Below are positions 16,018 to 25,932 of a stretch of 64,000 nt of DNA, in pieces; the stretch's first letter is position 1, and each line of letters starts with the position of its first letter. The stretch is from Loktanella sp. (lineage in GTDB: Bacteria; Pseudomonadota; Alphaproteobacteria; Rhodobacterales; Rhodobacteraceae), in the NCBI GenBank assembly GCA_017390475.1, contig JAFPBO010000013.1:1-64000 (forward strand), read 5' to 3'. Under the pieces are notes generated by a model. It ran no database searches, was not told the DNA's origin, and worked only from the letters and a program-made list of their open reading frames with translations. The position numbers were made by a program, and so were the translations under genes.

Positions 16018-19005
16018 ATGTGCGCCGAGACGACTGATTACAAAGACACCCTGAACCTGCCGCAGACCGATTTCCCGATGCGCGCGGGCCTGCCGAAGCG
16101 TGAACCCGACTGGCTGGCGCGCTGGGCGCAGATCGGGGTTTACGACAAGCTGCGCGCCAAGGCGGAGGGTCGCAAACCTTTCACCCTGCATGACGGCCCG
16201 CCTTATGCGAACGGCAATCTGCATATCGGCCACGCGCTGAACAAGATCCTGAAGGATATGGTCGTGCGCAGCCAGCAGATGATGGGCCGCGACGCGCGCT
16301 ACGTGCCGGGCTGGGATTGCCACGGCCTGCCGATCGAATGGAAGATCGAGGAAAAATACCGCGCCAAGGGACAGGACAAAGACGCCGTGGATGTCGTCGA
16401 TTTCCGGCAGGAATGCCGCAAATTCGCCGAAGGCTGGGTCGATATCCAGCGCGAGGAATTCAAACGCCTTGGCGTCACGGGGAACTGGGATGACCCCTAT
16501 CTGACTATGGCCTTTCATGCGGAACGGGTGATCGCGGAGGAATTCCAGAAATTCCTGATGAATGGCACGCTCTATCAAGGGTCCAAGCCTGTGATGTGGT
16601 CGCCGGTGGAAAAGACCGCGCTGGCCGAGGCCGAGGTGGAATATCATGACAAGGAAAGTTTCACCGTCTGGGTGAAATTCCGGGTGGCAAATTTTGATCT
16701 GCCCGATGTCGCCTTGTCAGATGAAGAAGCGATGGACAGCGACCGTGAGGCCGTGGCCGAGGCTGTGGCGCAGACCCATGAAGATATGGTCGGTGCCTAT
16801 GTGGTGATCTGGACCACAACACCCTGGACGATCCCGTCGAACAAGGCTGTCGTCTATGGTGCTGGCTTTGACTATGGCCTTTACGAGGTTGCGGACACGC
16901 CAGCGGAAAGCTGGGTCAGCAAAGGTGAACGCTATATCCTTGCCGATAAGCTGGCGGCACAGACCTTTGCCCGCGCCCGGCTGGAAGAGGGGCAATGGCG
17001 CCGCGTGCGCGATGTGACCCCAGCACAATTTGCCGGGATGACACTGACCCACCCGTTGCACGGGGCCGAAGGGTCGCAAGGTGAATGGGATGAACCGCGT
17101 GATTTCCGCGCCGCAGATTTTGTCACCGATGAAGAAGGCACCGGTTTTGTGCATTGCGCCCCGTCACACGGGATGGAGGAATACGAGCTTTATCGTGACC
17201 TTGGTATGCTGCAACAGGTCATCACCTATAATGTGATGGACGACGGGTCTTTCCGTGAGACGCTGCCATTCTTTGGCGGCAAGCTGATCCTGAAACCCAA
17301 TGGCAAGGAAGGCGATGCAAACACCGCCGTCATCGACAAGCTGGTCGAAGTCGGTGGCCTGCTGGCACGCGGCAAGATCAAGCATTCCTACCCCCATAGC
17401 TGGCGGTCCAAAGCGCCGGTGATCTATCGCAATACGGCGCAATGGTTCGTGGCGGTCGATCAGCCGCTGGGCGACGGCAAGGACACCTATGGCACCACGA
17501 TCCGCGAACGGGCTTTGCGGTCCATCGACGAATTGGTGACATGGACGCCCAAGACCGGCCGCAACCGGCTTTATTCGATGATCGAGGCGCGGCCGGATTG
17601 GGTTTTGTCCCGCCAACGCGCCTGGGGCGTGCCGCTGACCTGTTTCACCAAGAAAGGGGCGCAGCCCGGAGATGCTGATTTCCTGTTGCGCGATGCCGCC
17701 GTCAACGCCCGCGTGCTGGAAGCTTTTGAGGTCGAAGGTGCCGATGCCTGGTATAAAGACGGTGCCAAGGAACGGTTCCTGACCGGCAGCGTGAACCCTG
17801 ATGAATACGATCAGGTGTTCGACATCCTCGACGTCTGGTTCGATTCTGGCTCTACCCACGCTTTCGTGCTGCGCGACCGGGCCGATGGGTCCACCGATGG
17901 CATGGCTGATCTCTATCTCGAAGGCACCGACCAGCATCGCGGCTGGTTCCATTCTTCGATGTTGCAGGCCTGCGGCACGATGGGCCATGCGCCCTATCGC
18001 GGGGTGCTGACGCATGGCTTCACGCTGGATCAGAAGGGCATGAAAATGTCCAAATCCATCGGCAATACTATCGCGCCGGAAAAGGTCGTGCAGCAATATG
18101 GCGCGGATATCCTGCGGCTTTGGGTGGCGCAGTCGGATTATACCGCCGATCTGCGGATCGGGGATGAAATTCTCAAAGGCGTCGCCGACAGCTATCGCCG
18201 GTTGCGCAATACGATGCGCTATATGTTGGGCTCGCTGGCTGATTTTTCTGAGGCCGACCGGGTCGCCCCGGCGGATATGCCGGAACTGGAACGCTGGGTG
18301 CTGCACCGGCTGGCGGAACTGGATGTCACCGTGCGCGAAGGCTATGCGCGCTATGATTTCCAAGGGGTATTCCAAGCGGTCTTTACCTTCGCGACCGTCG
18401 ATCTGTCGGCCTTCTATTTCGACGTGCGCAAGGATGCGCTGTACTGCGATGGCGATACCGTACGGCGCAGGGCAGCACGGACCGTGCTGGATCTTCTGTT
18501 TCACCGGATCACCCGCTGGCTCGCCCCGATGCTGACCTTCACGATGGAAGAAGTCTGGCTGGAACGTTTCCCCGGCGATGACAGCTCGATCCACCTGGAA
18601 GATTTCGTCGCCACGCCCGACGATTGGCGCGATGATGCGCTGGCCGCGAAATGGGCCGTTGTCCGCCGCGCCCGCCGCGTCGTCACCGGCGCGCTGGAGG
18701 TGGAACGCACGGCCAAGGTCATCGGCGCATCGCTGGAGGCGGCACCAACGGTCTATGTCACTGCCGAGGCGGCGCAGGTGCTGGAAACCACCGCCTTTGA
18801 CGATCTATGTATCACTTCCGCCATCAAGATCAGCACCGAGACCGCCCCTGACGGCGCGTTCAGGCTGGACGATGTGGCTGATGTCGCAGTGGTCTTTGCC
18901 CGTGCGAGTGGCGAAAAATGCCAACGCTGCTGGAAAATCCTGCCAGATGTCGGCACCCATGCGCATCCGGGCGTCTGCGGGCGCTGTGATGAGGCACTTG
19001 GTTGA
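16018..19005 (+). CDS. ileS: isoleucine--tRNA ligase
   Basis: A 995-residue class I tRNA synthetase that charges tRNA-Ile and edits misactivated valine. The HIGH signature is at residues 69-72 (GNLHIGHAL) and KMSKS at 676-680. The editing domain lies between ([13 protein letters not shown]), and the C-terminal zinc finger has C968, C971, C987 and C990. The chosen start ATG 16018 is preceded by AAAGGAC at 16004-16010; the frame opens 69 bases earlier but without a better site. It has its own terminator downstream. Confidence 0.96.
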   Translation: MCAETTDYKDTLNLPQTDFPMRAGLPKREPDWLARWAQIGVYDKLRAKAEGRKPFTLHDGPPYANGNLHIGHALNKILKDMVVRSQQMMGRDARYVPGWDCHGLPIEWKIEEKYRAKGQDKDAVDVVDFRQECRKFAEGWVDIQREEFKRLGVTGNWDDPYLTMAFHAERVIAEEFQKFLMNGTLYQGSKPVMWSPVEKTALAEAEVEYHDKESFTVWVKFRVANFDLPDVALSDEEAMDSDREAVAEAVAQTHEDMVGAYVVIWTTTPWTIPSNKAVVYGAGFDYGLYEVADTPAESWVSKGERYILADKLAAQTFARARLEEGQWRRVRDVTPAQFAGMTLTHPLHGAEGSQGEWDEPRDFRAADFVTDEEGTGFVHCAPSHGMEEYELYRDLGMLQQVITYNVMDDGSFRETLPFFGGKLILKPNGKEGDANTAVIDKLVEVGGLLARGKIKHSYPHSWRSKAPVIYRNTAQWFVAVDQPLGDGKDTYGTTIRERALRSIDELVTWTPKTGRNRLYSMIEARPDWVLSRQRAWGVPLTCFTKKGAQPGDADFLLRDAAVNARVLEAFEVEGADAWYKDGAKERFLTGSVNPDEYDQVFDILDVWFDSGSTHAFVLRDRADGSTDGMADLYLEGTDQHRGWFHSSMLQACGTMGHAPYRGVLTHGFTLDQKGMKMSKSIGNTIAPEKVVQQYGADILRLWVAQSDYTADLRIGDEILKGVADSYRRLRNTMRYMLGSLADFSEADRVAPADMPELERWVLHRLAELDVTVREGYARYDFQGVFQAVFTFATVDLSAFYFDVRKDALYCDGDTVRRRAARTVLDLLFHRITRWLAPMLTFTMEEVWLERFPGDDSSIHLEDFVATPDDWRDDALAAKWAVVRRARRVVTGALEVERTAKVIGASLEAAPTVYVTAEAAQVLETTAFDDLCITSAIKISTETAPDGAFRLDDVADVAVVFARASGEKCQRCWKILPDVGTHAHPGVCGRCDEALG

Positions 19006-19012
19006 AAAACAC

Positions 19013-19041
19013 GAAAGGGCGGCCTAGGTGCCGCCCTTTTC
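19013..19041 (+). terminator. ileS terminator
   Basis: GAAAGGGCGG pairs with CCGCCCTTTTC around a short CCTAGGTG centre, eight bases after the ileS stop, and the 3' arm ends in TTTTC. Confidence 0.8.
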
Positions 19042-19044
19042 GTA

Positions 19045-19087
19045 TCTTCCGAGTATAAATATCCCCGCCGGAGGCATAAAAGTTCTT
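19045..19087. repeat. CCCCGCCGGAGGC intergenic repeat, copy 1
   Basis: A 43-base element reading TCTTCCGAGTATAAATAT then CCCCGCCGGAGGC and ATAAAAGTTCTTT. A near-identical copy lies at 24493 and another at 63564; diverged or inverted copies lie at 29206, 38307 and 47175. It ends one base before the stop of pcs. All copies are intergenic, near gene 3' ends. Confidence 0.75.
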
Positions 19088-19807
19088 TCAGCCGTCTTTG
19101 CCGTAAATGATCTGCTGCGCAATGCCCGCAAACAGCAGATAGACAGATGTCACAACCAATCCCGAATGCGCCCAGCTTTGTGGATGGAAATCCACCCAAG
19201 CGGCCCAGCCCGCGAACAGGGTCCAGGCCAACGCCATCGGCAGGGTCACCATCCGCCAGCGTTTCGTGCGGACCGGATGGACGAATTTCAGCGGCAGGAA
19301 CATTGCCACGGCCAGCGATGATACCAGCACCAGCGAGATCCAGAAGTTCGGCTCTAACGCGAAGATCACCAGCACCAGCATGTTCCAGCAGCCGGGAAAA
19401 CCAGAGAATGAATAATCCTTGGTTTTCATGCGGGTATCGGCGAAATAGAGCGCCGAGGCAAAGGTGATCGCGATGATCGCGAACCAGCCGGTCCAGCCTG
19501 GCAACAGGCCCGATTTGAACAGGGCATAGGCGGGCACGAAGACGTAAGTCAGGTAGTCGATGATCAGGTCAAGCAGCACGCCGTCAAAGACCGGCGCATT
19601 GCGCGTGACCTCATATTTACGGGCCAAGGGGCCGTCGATCCCGTCCACAAAGAAGGCGACGACCAGCCACAGGAACATCAGGTCCCATTTCTGTTCGACC
19701 GCGGCCAGCATCGCCAGCATCGCGAAAACGGCGCCAGAGGCGGTGAGCAAGTGAACGGAAAGGGCTTTGGCGCGAAGATTCATCAAACCGTCATATCCAA
19801 TTTTCAC
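19088..19807 (-). CDS. pcs: phosphatidylcholine synthase
   Basis: A 239-residue multi-pass membrane enzyme that condenses choline with CDP-diacylglycerol to make phosphatidylcholine in one step, a pathway of alphaproteobacteria. The CDP-alcohol phosphotransferase signature is complete: D55-G56-x2-G59, A62-R63, G76, D80 and D84. Seven to eight hydrophobic helices are predicted by eye. The GTG at 19807 is used as the start; ATG at 19783 (MNLRAKALSVHLLT) is an alternative, and neither has a strong ribosome site. It lies 18 bases downstream of xerC on the same strand. Confidence 0.9.
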   Translation of the reverse strand: MKIGYDGLMNLRAKALSVHLLTASGAVFAMLAMLAAVEQKWDLMFLWLVVAFFVDGIDGPLARKYEVTRNAPVFDGVLLDLIIDYLTYVFVPAYALFKSGLLPGWTGWFAIIAITFASALYFADTRMKTKDYSFSGFPGCWNMLVLVIFALEPNFWISLVLVSSLAVAMFLPLKFVHPVRTKRWRMVTLPMALAWTLFAGWAAWVDFHPQSWAHSGLVVTSVYLLFAGIAQQIIYGKDG

Positions 19808-19825
19808 TTCGGGGCAACGGCAAAC

Positions 19826-20746
19826 TCAGGCCTTGGGATGCGCGCGGTCATAGACCGCCATCAATTGTGCCGCATCAACCGCCGTATAGGCCTGTGTGGT
19901 CGACAGTGATGCATGGCCCAGTAATTCCTGAATGCTGCGCAGATCACCACCCGCTGCCATCAGATGTGTCGCAAAGGAATGCCGAAACGCATGCGGCGTG
20001 GCCGTGGCAGGCAGCCCCAGTTGCAGGCGAGCCTGTTCCACGACTTTCTGGATCGCACGCGGGGCGAGCGCGCCACCGCGGATTGCACGGAACAGCGGTC
20101 CATCAGGCGTTTTGTCATACGGGCAAAGCTGTGTGTAGGCAGCTACGGCATCGCGGGCGATATCCAGCACCGGTACGATGCGTTCCTTGCCGCCCTTGCC
20201 TGTGATCCGCAGGACAGCGGGCAGCGGGGCGTCGGCACCCGTCAGCGACAAGGCCTCTGATATCCGCAAGCCACAGCCGTAAAGCAATGTGATCACCGCC
20301 GCGTCACGGGCGGCCACCCATGGTTCGCGCGCTTGCAATCCGACGGTGTCGATCATGTCGCTGGCGGCAGGGGCGGCCAACGGGCGCGGCAGTTTGGGTT
20401 GAAATTTCGGCGCGCGGGTGGATAGCACGGCGGTGGGTTCAAACGCTTCGCGCGCTGCCAGCCAACGGTAGAATGATTTGACCGCCGACAAAGACCGCGC
20501 CAGCGACCGCGCCGCGACCCCGCGTCCACGTTCATGGGCCATCCAGGCGCGCATATCGCCCAGGCTGATCCGCGCCAAAGGGCCAAGACCCTGCGCGCCA
20601 CCGTGATGCTGTGTCATGAAGGCCATGAAACTCAGCAGATCGGCCTGATAGGCTTTCAGCGTATTGGGGGCAGCCCCGACCAGCGCGCGTTCATGATCCA
20701 GCCAATGGTCCAGCGCCGCGGTCAGGGCCGGTGAAATCCCCTGCAT
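19826..20746 (-). CDS. xerC: tyrosine recombinase XerC
   Basis: A 306-residue site-specific recombinase which with XerD resolves chromosome dimers at dif. The N-terminal SAM-like core-binding domain spans about residues 10-95. The catalytic domain shows the expected set: GCGLRISEAL (first Arg), TGKGGKERIVPV (Lys), HAFRHSFATHL (His-x-x-Arg), LGHASLSTTQAYT (His/Trp position and nucleophilic Tyr). It shares one base with the stop of the DUF484 gene upstream, an association also known for yigA-xerC in enterobacteria. Confidence 0.92.
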   Translation of the reverse strand: MQGISPALTAALDHWLDHERALVGAAPNTLKAYQADLLSFMAFMTQHHGGAQGLGPLARISLGDMRAWMAHERGRGVAARSLARSLSAVKSFYRWLAAREAFEPTAVLSTRAPKFQPKLPRPLAAPAASDMIDTVGLQAREPWVAARDAAVITLLYGCGLRISEALSLTGADAPLPAVLRITGKGGKERIVPVLDIARDAVAAYTQLCPYDKTPDGPLFRAIRGGALAPRAIQKVVEQARLQLGLPATATPHAFRHSFATHLMAAGGDLRSIQELLGHASLSTTQAYTAVDAAQLMAVYDRAHPKA

Positions 20747-21441
20747 TAGCCCAGCCAGCGGCGCAGCACCCGTTCCAGCACGCCGGTGAAAAACACCAGC
20801 AGAGTCGTGCCCTGCGTTTTGCTGAACTGCTGCGGGTCTTCACTGCCCATCACCAGCAGCGCCGGTAACCGGTCCTTGCCCAGATCGAGTTTCAGACACC
20901 CCTCGGACTTGATTAAGGACGCGCGGTCGCCATACAGGCTGGCCCCCACATTATGAAACGCGCGCAAAGTAACCTGTCGGGCGGGCATATTGCGGCCCAG
21001 CGTGATGTAATCATCGACAAACCCCGCAGGCACCGAGGCGACGACGGGACCCAGATCATTCTGATGGTCCGGATCATTCACTTCGAGCACCAGCCGGATC
21101 GCATCGACGCGCAACGTATCGGCGACATCGCCCGCAAGATCGGTCAGAAAGCTGGCAAACGTCGCCGCATCCATCATCCGCAATATGGCGCGATGCACCT
21201 GATTGGTGCCTGCCAGATTGTCATAGGCGGCGGCAATCACATTGCGGTGGGTATCTTCCAGCCGGTCAAAGCGTGCTTCGAGCCGTTCCATCGCAATCGC
21301 GCGCAGGTCGATGATATTGCCACCTTTGGCATCATCATTGGCACCGACGAGGGCGCGCATCAGGGCGTGATCTTCCAGAAGAACATCAGGGTTTGCAATA
21401 ATTTTCGCGCGAAGATCATCGGCGAGTGCTGTGGTGGTCAT
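20746..21441 (-). CDS. DUF484 family protein
   Basis: A 231-residue cytoplasmic protein of the DUF484 family: an N-terminal helical segment (LRAKIIANPDVLLEDHALMRAL, with the typical low-complexity heptads around residues 35-60) and a GAF-like C-terminal half ending LLVFFTGVLERVLRRWL. The start is the ATG at 21441; an in-frame extension lacks support. The family commonly sits just upstream of xerC, as here, but its function is not established. Confidence 0.85.
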   Translation of the reverse strand: MTTTALADDLRAKIIANPDVLLEDHALMRALVGANDDAKGGNIIDLRAIAMERLEARFDRLEDTHRNVIAAAYDNLAGTNQVHRAILRMMDAATFASFLTDLAGDVADTLRVDAIRLVLEVNDPDHQNDLGPVVASVPAGFVDDYITLGRNMPARQVTLRAFHNVGASLYGDRASLIKSEGCLKLDLGKDRLPALLVMGSEDPQQFSKTQGTTLLVFFTGVLERVLRRWLG

Positions 21442-21520
21442 AGGCCTGCTCTGTTTTGTTTTGTCACACATTAGCAGGTCCGGCAGCACAGTGCCGCAAC
21501 TTTTTTGCGACAGGCGGATA

Positions 21521-21548
21521 GCAGGACGGGTAAAATCACCCATCCTGC
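21521..21548 (-). terminator. fsa downstream hairpin
   Basis: Read on the minus strand, GCAGGATGGGT pairs with ACCCGTCCTGC (11 bases, one wobble) around a short GATTTT loop, starting 8 bases beyond the fsa stop. No strong U-run follows at once, so it may be a stabilising 3' hairpin as much as a terminator. Confidence 0.55.
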
Positions 21549-21555
21549 CGGGGTC

Positions 21556-22209
21556 TTACAGGATTGTGATACCTGCTTTTTCGACATCTGCCATGAACCC
21601 GGCCAGACCTTTGTCGGTCAGCAGGTGGTTTGCCATCGCCTTGATCACCGCAGGTGGCGCTGTGGCAACGTCCGCGCCGATCTTGGCGCAATCAGACATG
21701 TGGTTCGCGGTACGGATCGAGGCCGCCAGAATCTGCGTGGCAAACCCATAATTGTCATAGATCGTGCGGATGTCCTCAATCAGTTCCAGCCCGTCGAGGT
21801 TAAGATCATCCAACCGCCCGATGAACGGGCTGATGAATGTCGCGCCCGCCTTGGCCGCCAGCAGCGCCTGATTGGCGGAAAAACACAAGGTCACATTGAC
21901 CATGATCCCGTCATCCGACAGCGTCTTGCAGGTTTTCAGTCCGGCCCAGGTCAGCGGTACTTTCACCGCGATATTGTCGGCGATCTTGGCCAGTTTGCGG
22001 CCTTCGGCCAGCATGGTCTCTGCGTCCAGTGCGACAACCTCTGCCGAAACCGGACCGCTGACAAGGTCACAGATTTCCTTGGTCACTTCCAGAATGTTGC
22101 GGCCTGATTTGGCGATCAGCGACGGGTTGGTCGTCACCCCATCCACCATGCCAAGGTCATTGAGTTCCTTGATCTGGTCAATCTCGGCTGTGTCTACGAA
22201 AAACTTCAT
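21556..22209 (-). CDS. fsa: fructose-6-phosphate aldolase / small transaldolase
   Basis: A 217-residue member of the short transaldolase (TalC/FSA) family, TIM-barrel enzymes that either transfer dihydroxyacetone units or cleave fructose 6-phosphate. The Schiff-base lysine is K83 in [13 protein letters not shown]; the start [16 protein letters not shown] and the [15 protein letters not shown] segment are typical. Alone, the sequence does not separate transaldolase from aldolase activity. It is divergent from priA across an 85-base gap and has its own promoter region there. Confidence 0.92.
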   Translation of the reverse strand: MKFFVDTAEIDQIKELNDLGMVDGVTTNPSLIAKSGRNILEVTKEICDLVSGPVSAEVVALDAETMLAEGRKLAKIADNIAVKVPLTWAGLKTCKTLSDDGIMVNVTLCFSANQALLAAKAGATFISPFIGRLDDLNLDGLELIEDIRTIYDNYGFATQILAASIRTANHMSDCAKIGADVATAPPAVIKAMANHLLTDKGLAGFMADVEKAGITIL

Positions 22210-22294
22210 AACTTCCCTCCGGGGATGGGTTGGTGTTTGCTACGCATGCGTTTACCTGACGACAGGCAGGGCGTGAACCCTCAAAAAGGCGGTT

Positions 22295-24487
22295 ATGACA
22301 GTCAGCTATTTTCATCAAGGCGATCTGGTCGGTGTGTTGACCACGCAACCGCTTGACCGGTTGCTGGACTACAAGGCCCCCGAAGGCGGCTGCCATCTGG
22401 GCGCTTTTGTCGAGGTGCCCTTGGGCCCGCGCAAAGTGCTGGGCGTTGTCTGGGGGCCGGGCAAGGGCGACTATGACCGTGCCAAGATCAGGTCGGTGAT
22501 CCGGGTGCTGGACCTTGCACCGATGCGTGATGAGATGCGCGATTTTCTGACCCGCGCTGCGGATTATACGCTGACGCCGCTACCTGCGATGCTGCGCCTT
22601 GGCACCCGCGCGCCGGGTCTGGGTGATGCGCCCTCCATGCGCAAGGTTTACCGGCTGGGCGACGGCGAGCCTGACCGTAAGACCGCTGCCCGCGACAAAG
22701 TGCTGGGTGTCTTGCGCGATTATGGCGGGTTGGCGTTCACGTTGAAAGAACTGGCCGAGGCTGCGGATGTTGGCCCTTCGGTGGTCAAAGGGCTGGTCGC
22801 GCAAGGCGCTGTGCTGGAAGAGGACGCGCCGCGCGATACGCCCTATCCCCTGTTGGACCCGGAGCATGGCGGCAAGACACTGAACCCTGATCAGGCGGCG
22901 GGTGCAGAGACCTTGCGCAAAGCTTTGCGCAGTGATGGCTATGGCACGACCTTGCTGAAAGGCGTGACCGGGTCGGGCAAGACCGAAGTCTATCTGGAGG
23001 CAGTCGCCGAATGTCTGCGCATGGGCCGTCAGGCGCTGGTGCTTTTGCCTGAAATCGCGCTGTCAGGTGAATTCATCGAACGGGTTGAGGCGCGGTTTGG
23101 CCGCAAACCCGCCGAATGGCATTCCGGCGTCACCATGACCGAACGCCGCCGCTGCTGGCGGATGGTCGGGCAAGGCGATGCGCAATTGGTGGTCGGTGCA
23201 CGCTCGGCCCTGTTTTTGCCGTTCCAGAACCTTGGCCTGATCGTGGTCGATGAAGAACATGATACCTCCTACAAACAAGAAGACGGCGTGCTTTATAACG
23301 CCCGCGACATGGCGGTATTGCGCGCGGCTTTGTGCGGCGCGCAGGTGGTGCTGGCCTCGGCCACGCCCAGCTTGGAAAGCTGGGCCAATGCGCAGGCGGG
23401 CAAATATCAGCGGCTGGATCTGACGTCGCGTTTTGGCGCTGCCGTGATGCCGCAGATGGCGGCAATTGACATGCGGGTCGAAGAAGTCCCGCACGGACGC
23501 TGGGTTTCCCCCACTTTGCAGGCTGCCATCGCCGACCGTTTGGAAAAAGGTGAACAATCGCTGCTTTTCCTCAACCGGCGCGGCTATGCGCCTGTCACGC
23601 TCTGCCGGGCCTGCGGGCATCAGATCGGTTGCGATCATTGCGATGCACGGATGGTGGAACACCGGTTCCAGAACCGGCTGATGTGCCATCAATGCGGCGA
23701 GACGAAGCCGATTCCGGTGATCTGCCCCAGCTGTGGCGCGGCGGACAAACTCGCCGCCGTTGGCCCCGGTGTGGAACGGATGGGCGAAGAGGTGGCAGCG
23801 CTGTTCCCCAAAGCCCGGATCGCGGTGCTGTCATCCGACCTTTACGGGTCTGCCCGCGCGATGAAGGCGCATATCGCCGAAATCGCCCAAGGCGGCACCG
23901 ATATCATCATCGGCACGCAATTGGTGGCCAAAGGGCATAATTTCCCGCTGCTGACGCTGGTCGGCGTGATTGACGCCGATTTGGGGTTGCAAGGCTCCGA
24001 CCTGCGCGCGGCGGAACGGACCTTTCAACTGATGCGGCAGGTCGCGGGGCGGGCAGGGCGCGCCGCAACCCCCGGCGTGGCGTTGCTGCAAACCTATCAA
24101 CCCGATCATCCGGTCATCCGCGCGATTCTGAACGGGGACGAGGAAAGCTTCTGGTCCGCCGAGGCCGAAGAGCGTCGCGCCGCCGGTGTGCCGCCTTACG
24201 GTCGGATGGCGGGCATCATCCTCAGCGGGCCTGACCTGAAGGCCGTGTTTGACCTTGGCAACGATATGGCCCGCCGCGATGGCCCTTTGCGCCAGATCGG
24301 GGCGCAGGTTTACGGTCCGGCCCCCGCACCCATCGCCCGCGTGCGCGGCAACCACCGGGTGCGCCTGCTGGTCAAGGCGGATAAATCAGCGCCGCTGCAA
24401 GCTGCCCTGACCCATTGGGTCGCGCAGTTCCGCTTGCCTAGCAACCTGCGCCTCGCCATCGACATCGACCCACAGAGTTTCTATTAA
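22295..24487 (+). CDS. priA: primosomal protein N' (replication restart helicase PriA)
   Basis: A 730-residue superfamily 2 DNA helicase that recognises stalled forks and reloads the replisome. The N-terminal 3'-DNA-binding domain covers about 1-105. The Walker A motif GVTGSGKT is at 223-230 and the DEAH-type box is VVDEEHD. The eight-cysteine zinc-binding insert is intact (CRACGHQIGCDHCD, then CHQCGETKPIPVICPSCG). Helicase motif VI is near QVAGRAGRA. Length and order are normal. Confidence 0.95.
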   Translation: MTVSYFHQGDLVGVLTTQPLDRLLDYKAPEGGCHLGAFVEVPLGPRKVLGVVWGPGKGDYDRAKIRSVIRVLDLAPMRDEMRDFLTRAADYTLTPLPAMLRLGTRAPGLGDAPSMRKVYRLGDGEPDRKTAARDKVLGVLRDYGGLAFTLKELAEAADVGPSVVKGLVAQGAVLEEDAPRDTPYPLLDPEHGGKTLNPDQAAGAETLRKALRSDGYGTTLLKGVTGSGKTEVYLEAVAECLRMGRQALVLLPEIALSGEFIERVEARFGRKPAEWHSGVTMTERRRCWRMVGQGDAQLVVGARSALFLPFQNLGLIVVDEEHDTSYKQEDGVLYNARDMAVLRAALCGAQVVLASATPSLESWANAQAGKYQRLDLTSRFGAAVMPQMAAIDMRVEEVPHGRWVSPTLQAAIADRLEKGEQSLLFLNRRGYAPVTLCRACGHQIGCDHCDARMVEHRFQNRLMCHQCGETKPIPVICPSCGAADKLAAVGPGVERMGEEVAALFPKARIAVLSSDLYGSARAMKAHIAEIAQGGTDIIIGTQLVAKGHNFPLLTLVGVIDADLGLQGSDLRAAERTFQLMRQVAGRAGRAATPGVALLQTYQPDHPVIRAILNGDEESFWSAEAEERRAAGVPPYGRMAGIILSGPDLKAVFDLGNDMARRDGPLRQIGAQVYGPAPAPIARVRGNHRVRLLVKADKSAPLQAALTHWVAQFRLPSNLRLAIDIDPQSFY

Positions 24488-24492
24488 CCCCA

Positions 24493-24535
24493 TCTTCCGA
24501 GCATAAATATCCCCGCCGGAGGCATAAAAGTTCTT
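24493..24535. repeat. CCCCGCCGGAGGC intergenic repeat, copy 2
   Basis: A copy of the element at 19045, differing in about one base (GAGCATAAATAT instead of GAGTATAAATAT). It occupies almost the whole gap between the convergent priA and tdk genes. Confidence 0.75.
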
Positions 24536-25115
24536 AATCCTCACCCATCTCCGCCCGCCAATGCCGCCGGCAGAGCGAGACATAGCGATCATTCCCGCCA
24601 ATCACGATCTGATCGCCCGACGCCAGCACCCGCCCCTCGGCATCCTTGCGCACCACCATCGTCGCCTTCTTGCCGCAATGGCAGATCGTGCGGACCTCGC
24701 GCATTTCATCGGCCAGCGCCAACAGCGCAGCAGAGCCGGGAAACAATTCCCCCAGAAAATCCACCCGCAGCCCGAATGTCATGATCGGCACGTTCAGATC
24801 ATCCACTGCGCGGGCCAATTGCCAGACCTGATCTTTGTCCAGAAACTGCGCCTCGTCGATGAACACGCAGGCACAAGGACCCGCGTCCAGCCGCGCCTTG
24901 ATCTTGGCAAACAGATCTTCACCGGGGGCAAAGGTATCGGCATCGGCACCAATCCCGATCCGGCTGCCAATCCGTCCATGCCCTGCGCGATTGTCGAGCT
25001 GCGCGATCATCAGATAGGTCTGCATCCCGCGTTCGATGTAATTATGCGACGCCTGCAACAACACGGTCGATTTGCCCGCGTTCATCGTGGAATAATTGAA
25101 ATAGAGCTTTGCCAT
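24534..25115 (-). CDS. tdk: thymidine kinase
   Basis: A 193-residue type II thymidine kinase that phosphorylates thymidine with ATP in the salvage pathway. Walker A is at residues 10-17 (TMNAGKST). The VFIDEAQFL catalytic segment follows, and CHCGKKAT plus a later cysteine-containing CRRHW segment make the structural zinc site. The start is the ATG at 25115 ([10 protein letters not shown]); an upstream in-frame extension crosses into the arsH promoter and is not used. Confidence 0.94.
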   Translation of the reverse strand: MAKLYFNYSTMNAGKSTVLLQASHNYIERGMQTYLMIAQLDNRAGHGRIGSRIGIGADADTFAPGEDLFAKIKARLDAGPCACVFIDEAQFLDKDQVWQLARAVDDLNVPIMTFGLRVDFLGELFPGSAALLALADEMREVRTICHCGKKATMVVRKDAEGRVLASGDQIVIGGNDRYVSLCRRHWRAEMGED

Positions 25116-25221
25116 GCGGCTGATTAGCCCCGCGACAGACGTGATGGCAAGAGGTTGCGGGCAGGTCTTTCCCTCACTCCGCAATCTGCTAGGTCCTGAC
25201 CAAGACAAAAGGATACGAGCC

Positions 25222-25932
25222 ATGGACCTGAAAGATCTTCCCAACATCATGCCCGGTGCCTTGCAGCCTCTGGATCATGCCGCCTTGGCCGGACCGGGTG
25301 ACCCCGGCCATCCGCCGCGCATCCTGTTGCTTTACGGGTCCCTGCGCCCGGTCAGCTATTCCCGCCTTTGCGCCGAGGAAGGCGCGCGTGTCCTACGCGC
25401 GCTCGGCTGCGAGACGCGGATATTCGACCCCTCCGGCCTGCCGCTCCCCGATGATGGCGTCGATGAAACCCACCCCAAAGTTGCCGAATTGCGTGAATTG
25501 GTGCTCTGGTCCGAAGGCATGGTCTGGTCCAGCCCCGAACGGCATGGTGCCATGACCGCGATCATGAAAGCGCAGATCGACTGGCTGCCGCTGTCGCCCA
25601 TTGGCGGCATCCGCCCGACGCAGGGCAAGACTTTGGCCGTGATGCAGGTCTCTGGCGGGTCGCAATCTTTCAACACGGTCAATCAATTGCGCATTCTGGG
25701 CCGCTGGATGCGACTGATCACGATCCCCAACCAATCCTCTGTCCCGATGGCGTTCAAAGAGTTTGAGGGTGGGCGGATGAAACCATCCCCCCTCTACAAC
25801 CGGATCGTCGATGTGATGGAGGAACTCGCCCGCTTCACCCTGATGACCCGCGCCCGCGACAAAATGCTGACGGATCGCTATTCCGAACGGGTCGAAACCC
25901 TGCAGGACGTGCATGACCGCGTCAGCGGCTAG
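25222..25932 (+). CDS. arsH: ArsH-type NADPH-dependent FMN reductase
   Basis: A 236-residue flavodoxin-like flavoprotein of the ArsH family, linked to arsenic resistance (oxidation of trivalent organoarsenicals) and general quinone or azo reduction. The FMN phosphate loop [11 protein letters not shown] is near residues 38-48, with [21 protein letters not shown] and the ArsH-typical C-terminal extension. ATG 25222 is preceded by AAAGGA at 25208-25213. No arsR, arsB or arsC is nearby, so it stands apart from a normal ars operon and may serve a general oxidative role. Confidence 0.92.
   Translation: MDLKDLPNIMPGALQPLDHAALAGPGDPGHPPRILLLYGSLRPVSYSRLCAEEGARVLRALGCETRIFDPSGLPLPDDGVDETHPKVAELRELVLWSEGMVWSSPERHGAMTAIMKAQIDWLPLSPIGGIRPTQGKTLAVMQVSGGSQSFNTVNQLRILGRWMRLITIPNQSSVPMAFKEFEGGRMKPSPLYNRIVDVMEELARFTLMTRARDKMLTDRYSERVETLQDVHDRVSG

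Noticed and set aside
25222-25932. Arsenic resistance operon
   Set aside because: Only arsH is present; neighbours are tdk and a KASIII gene, with no arsR, arsB, arsC or acr3 visible.
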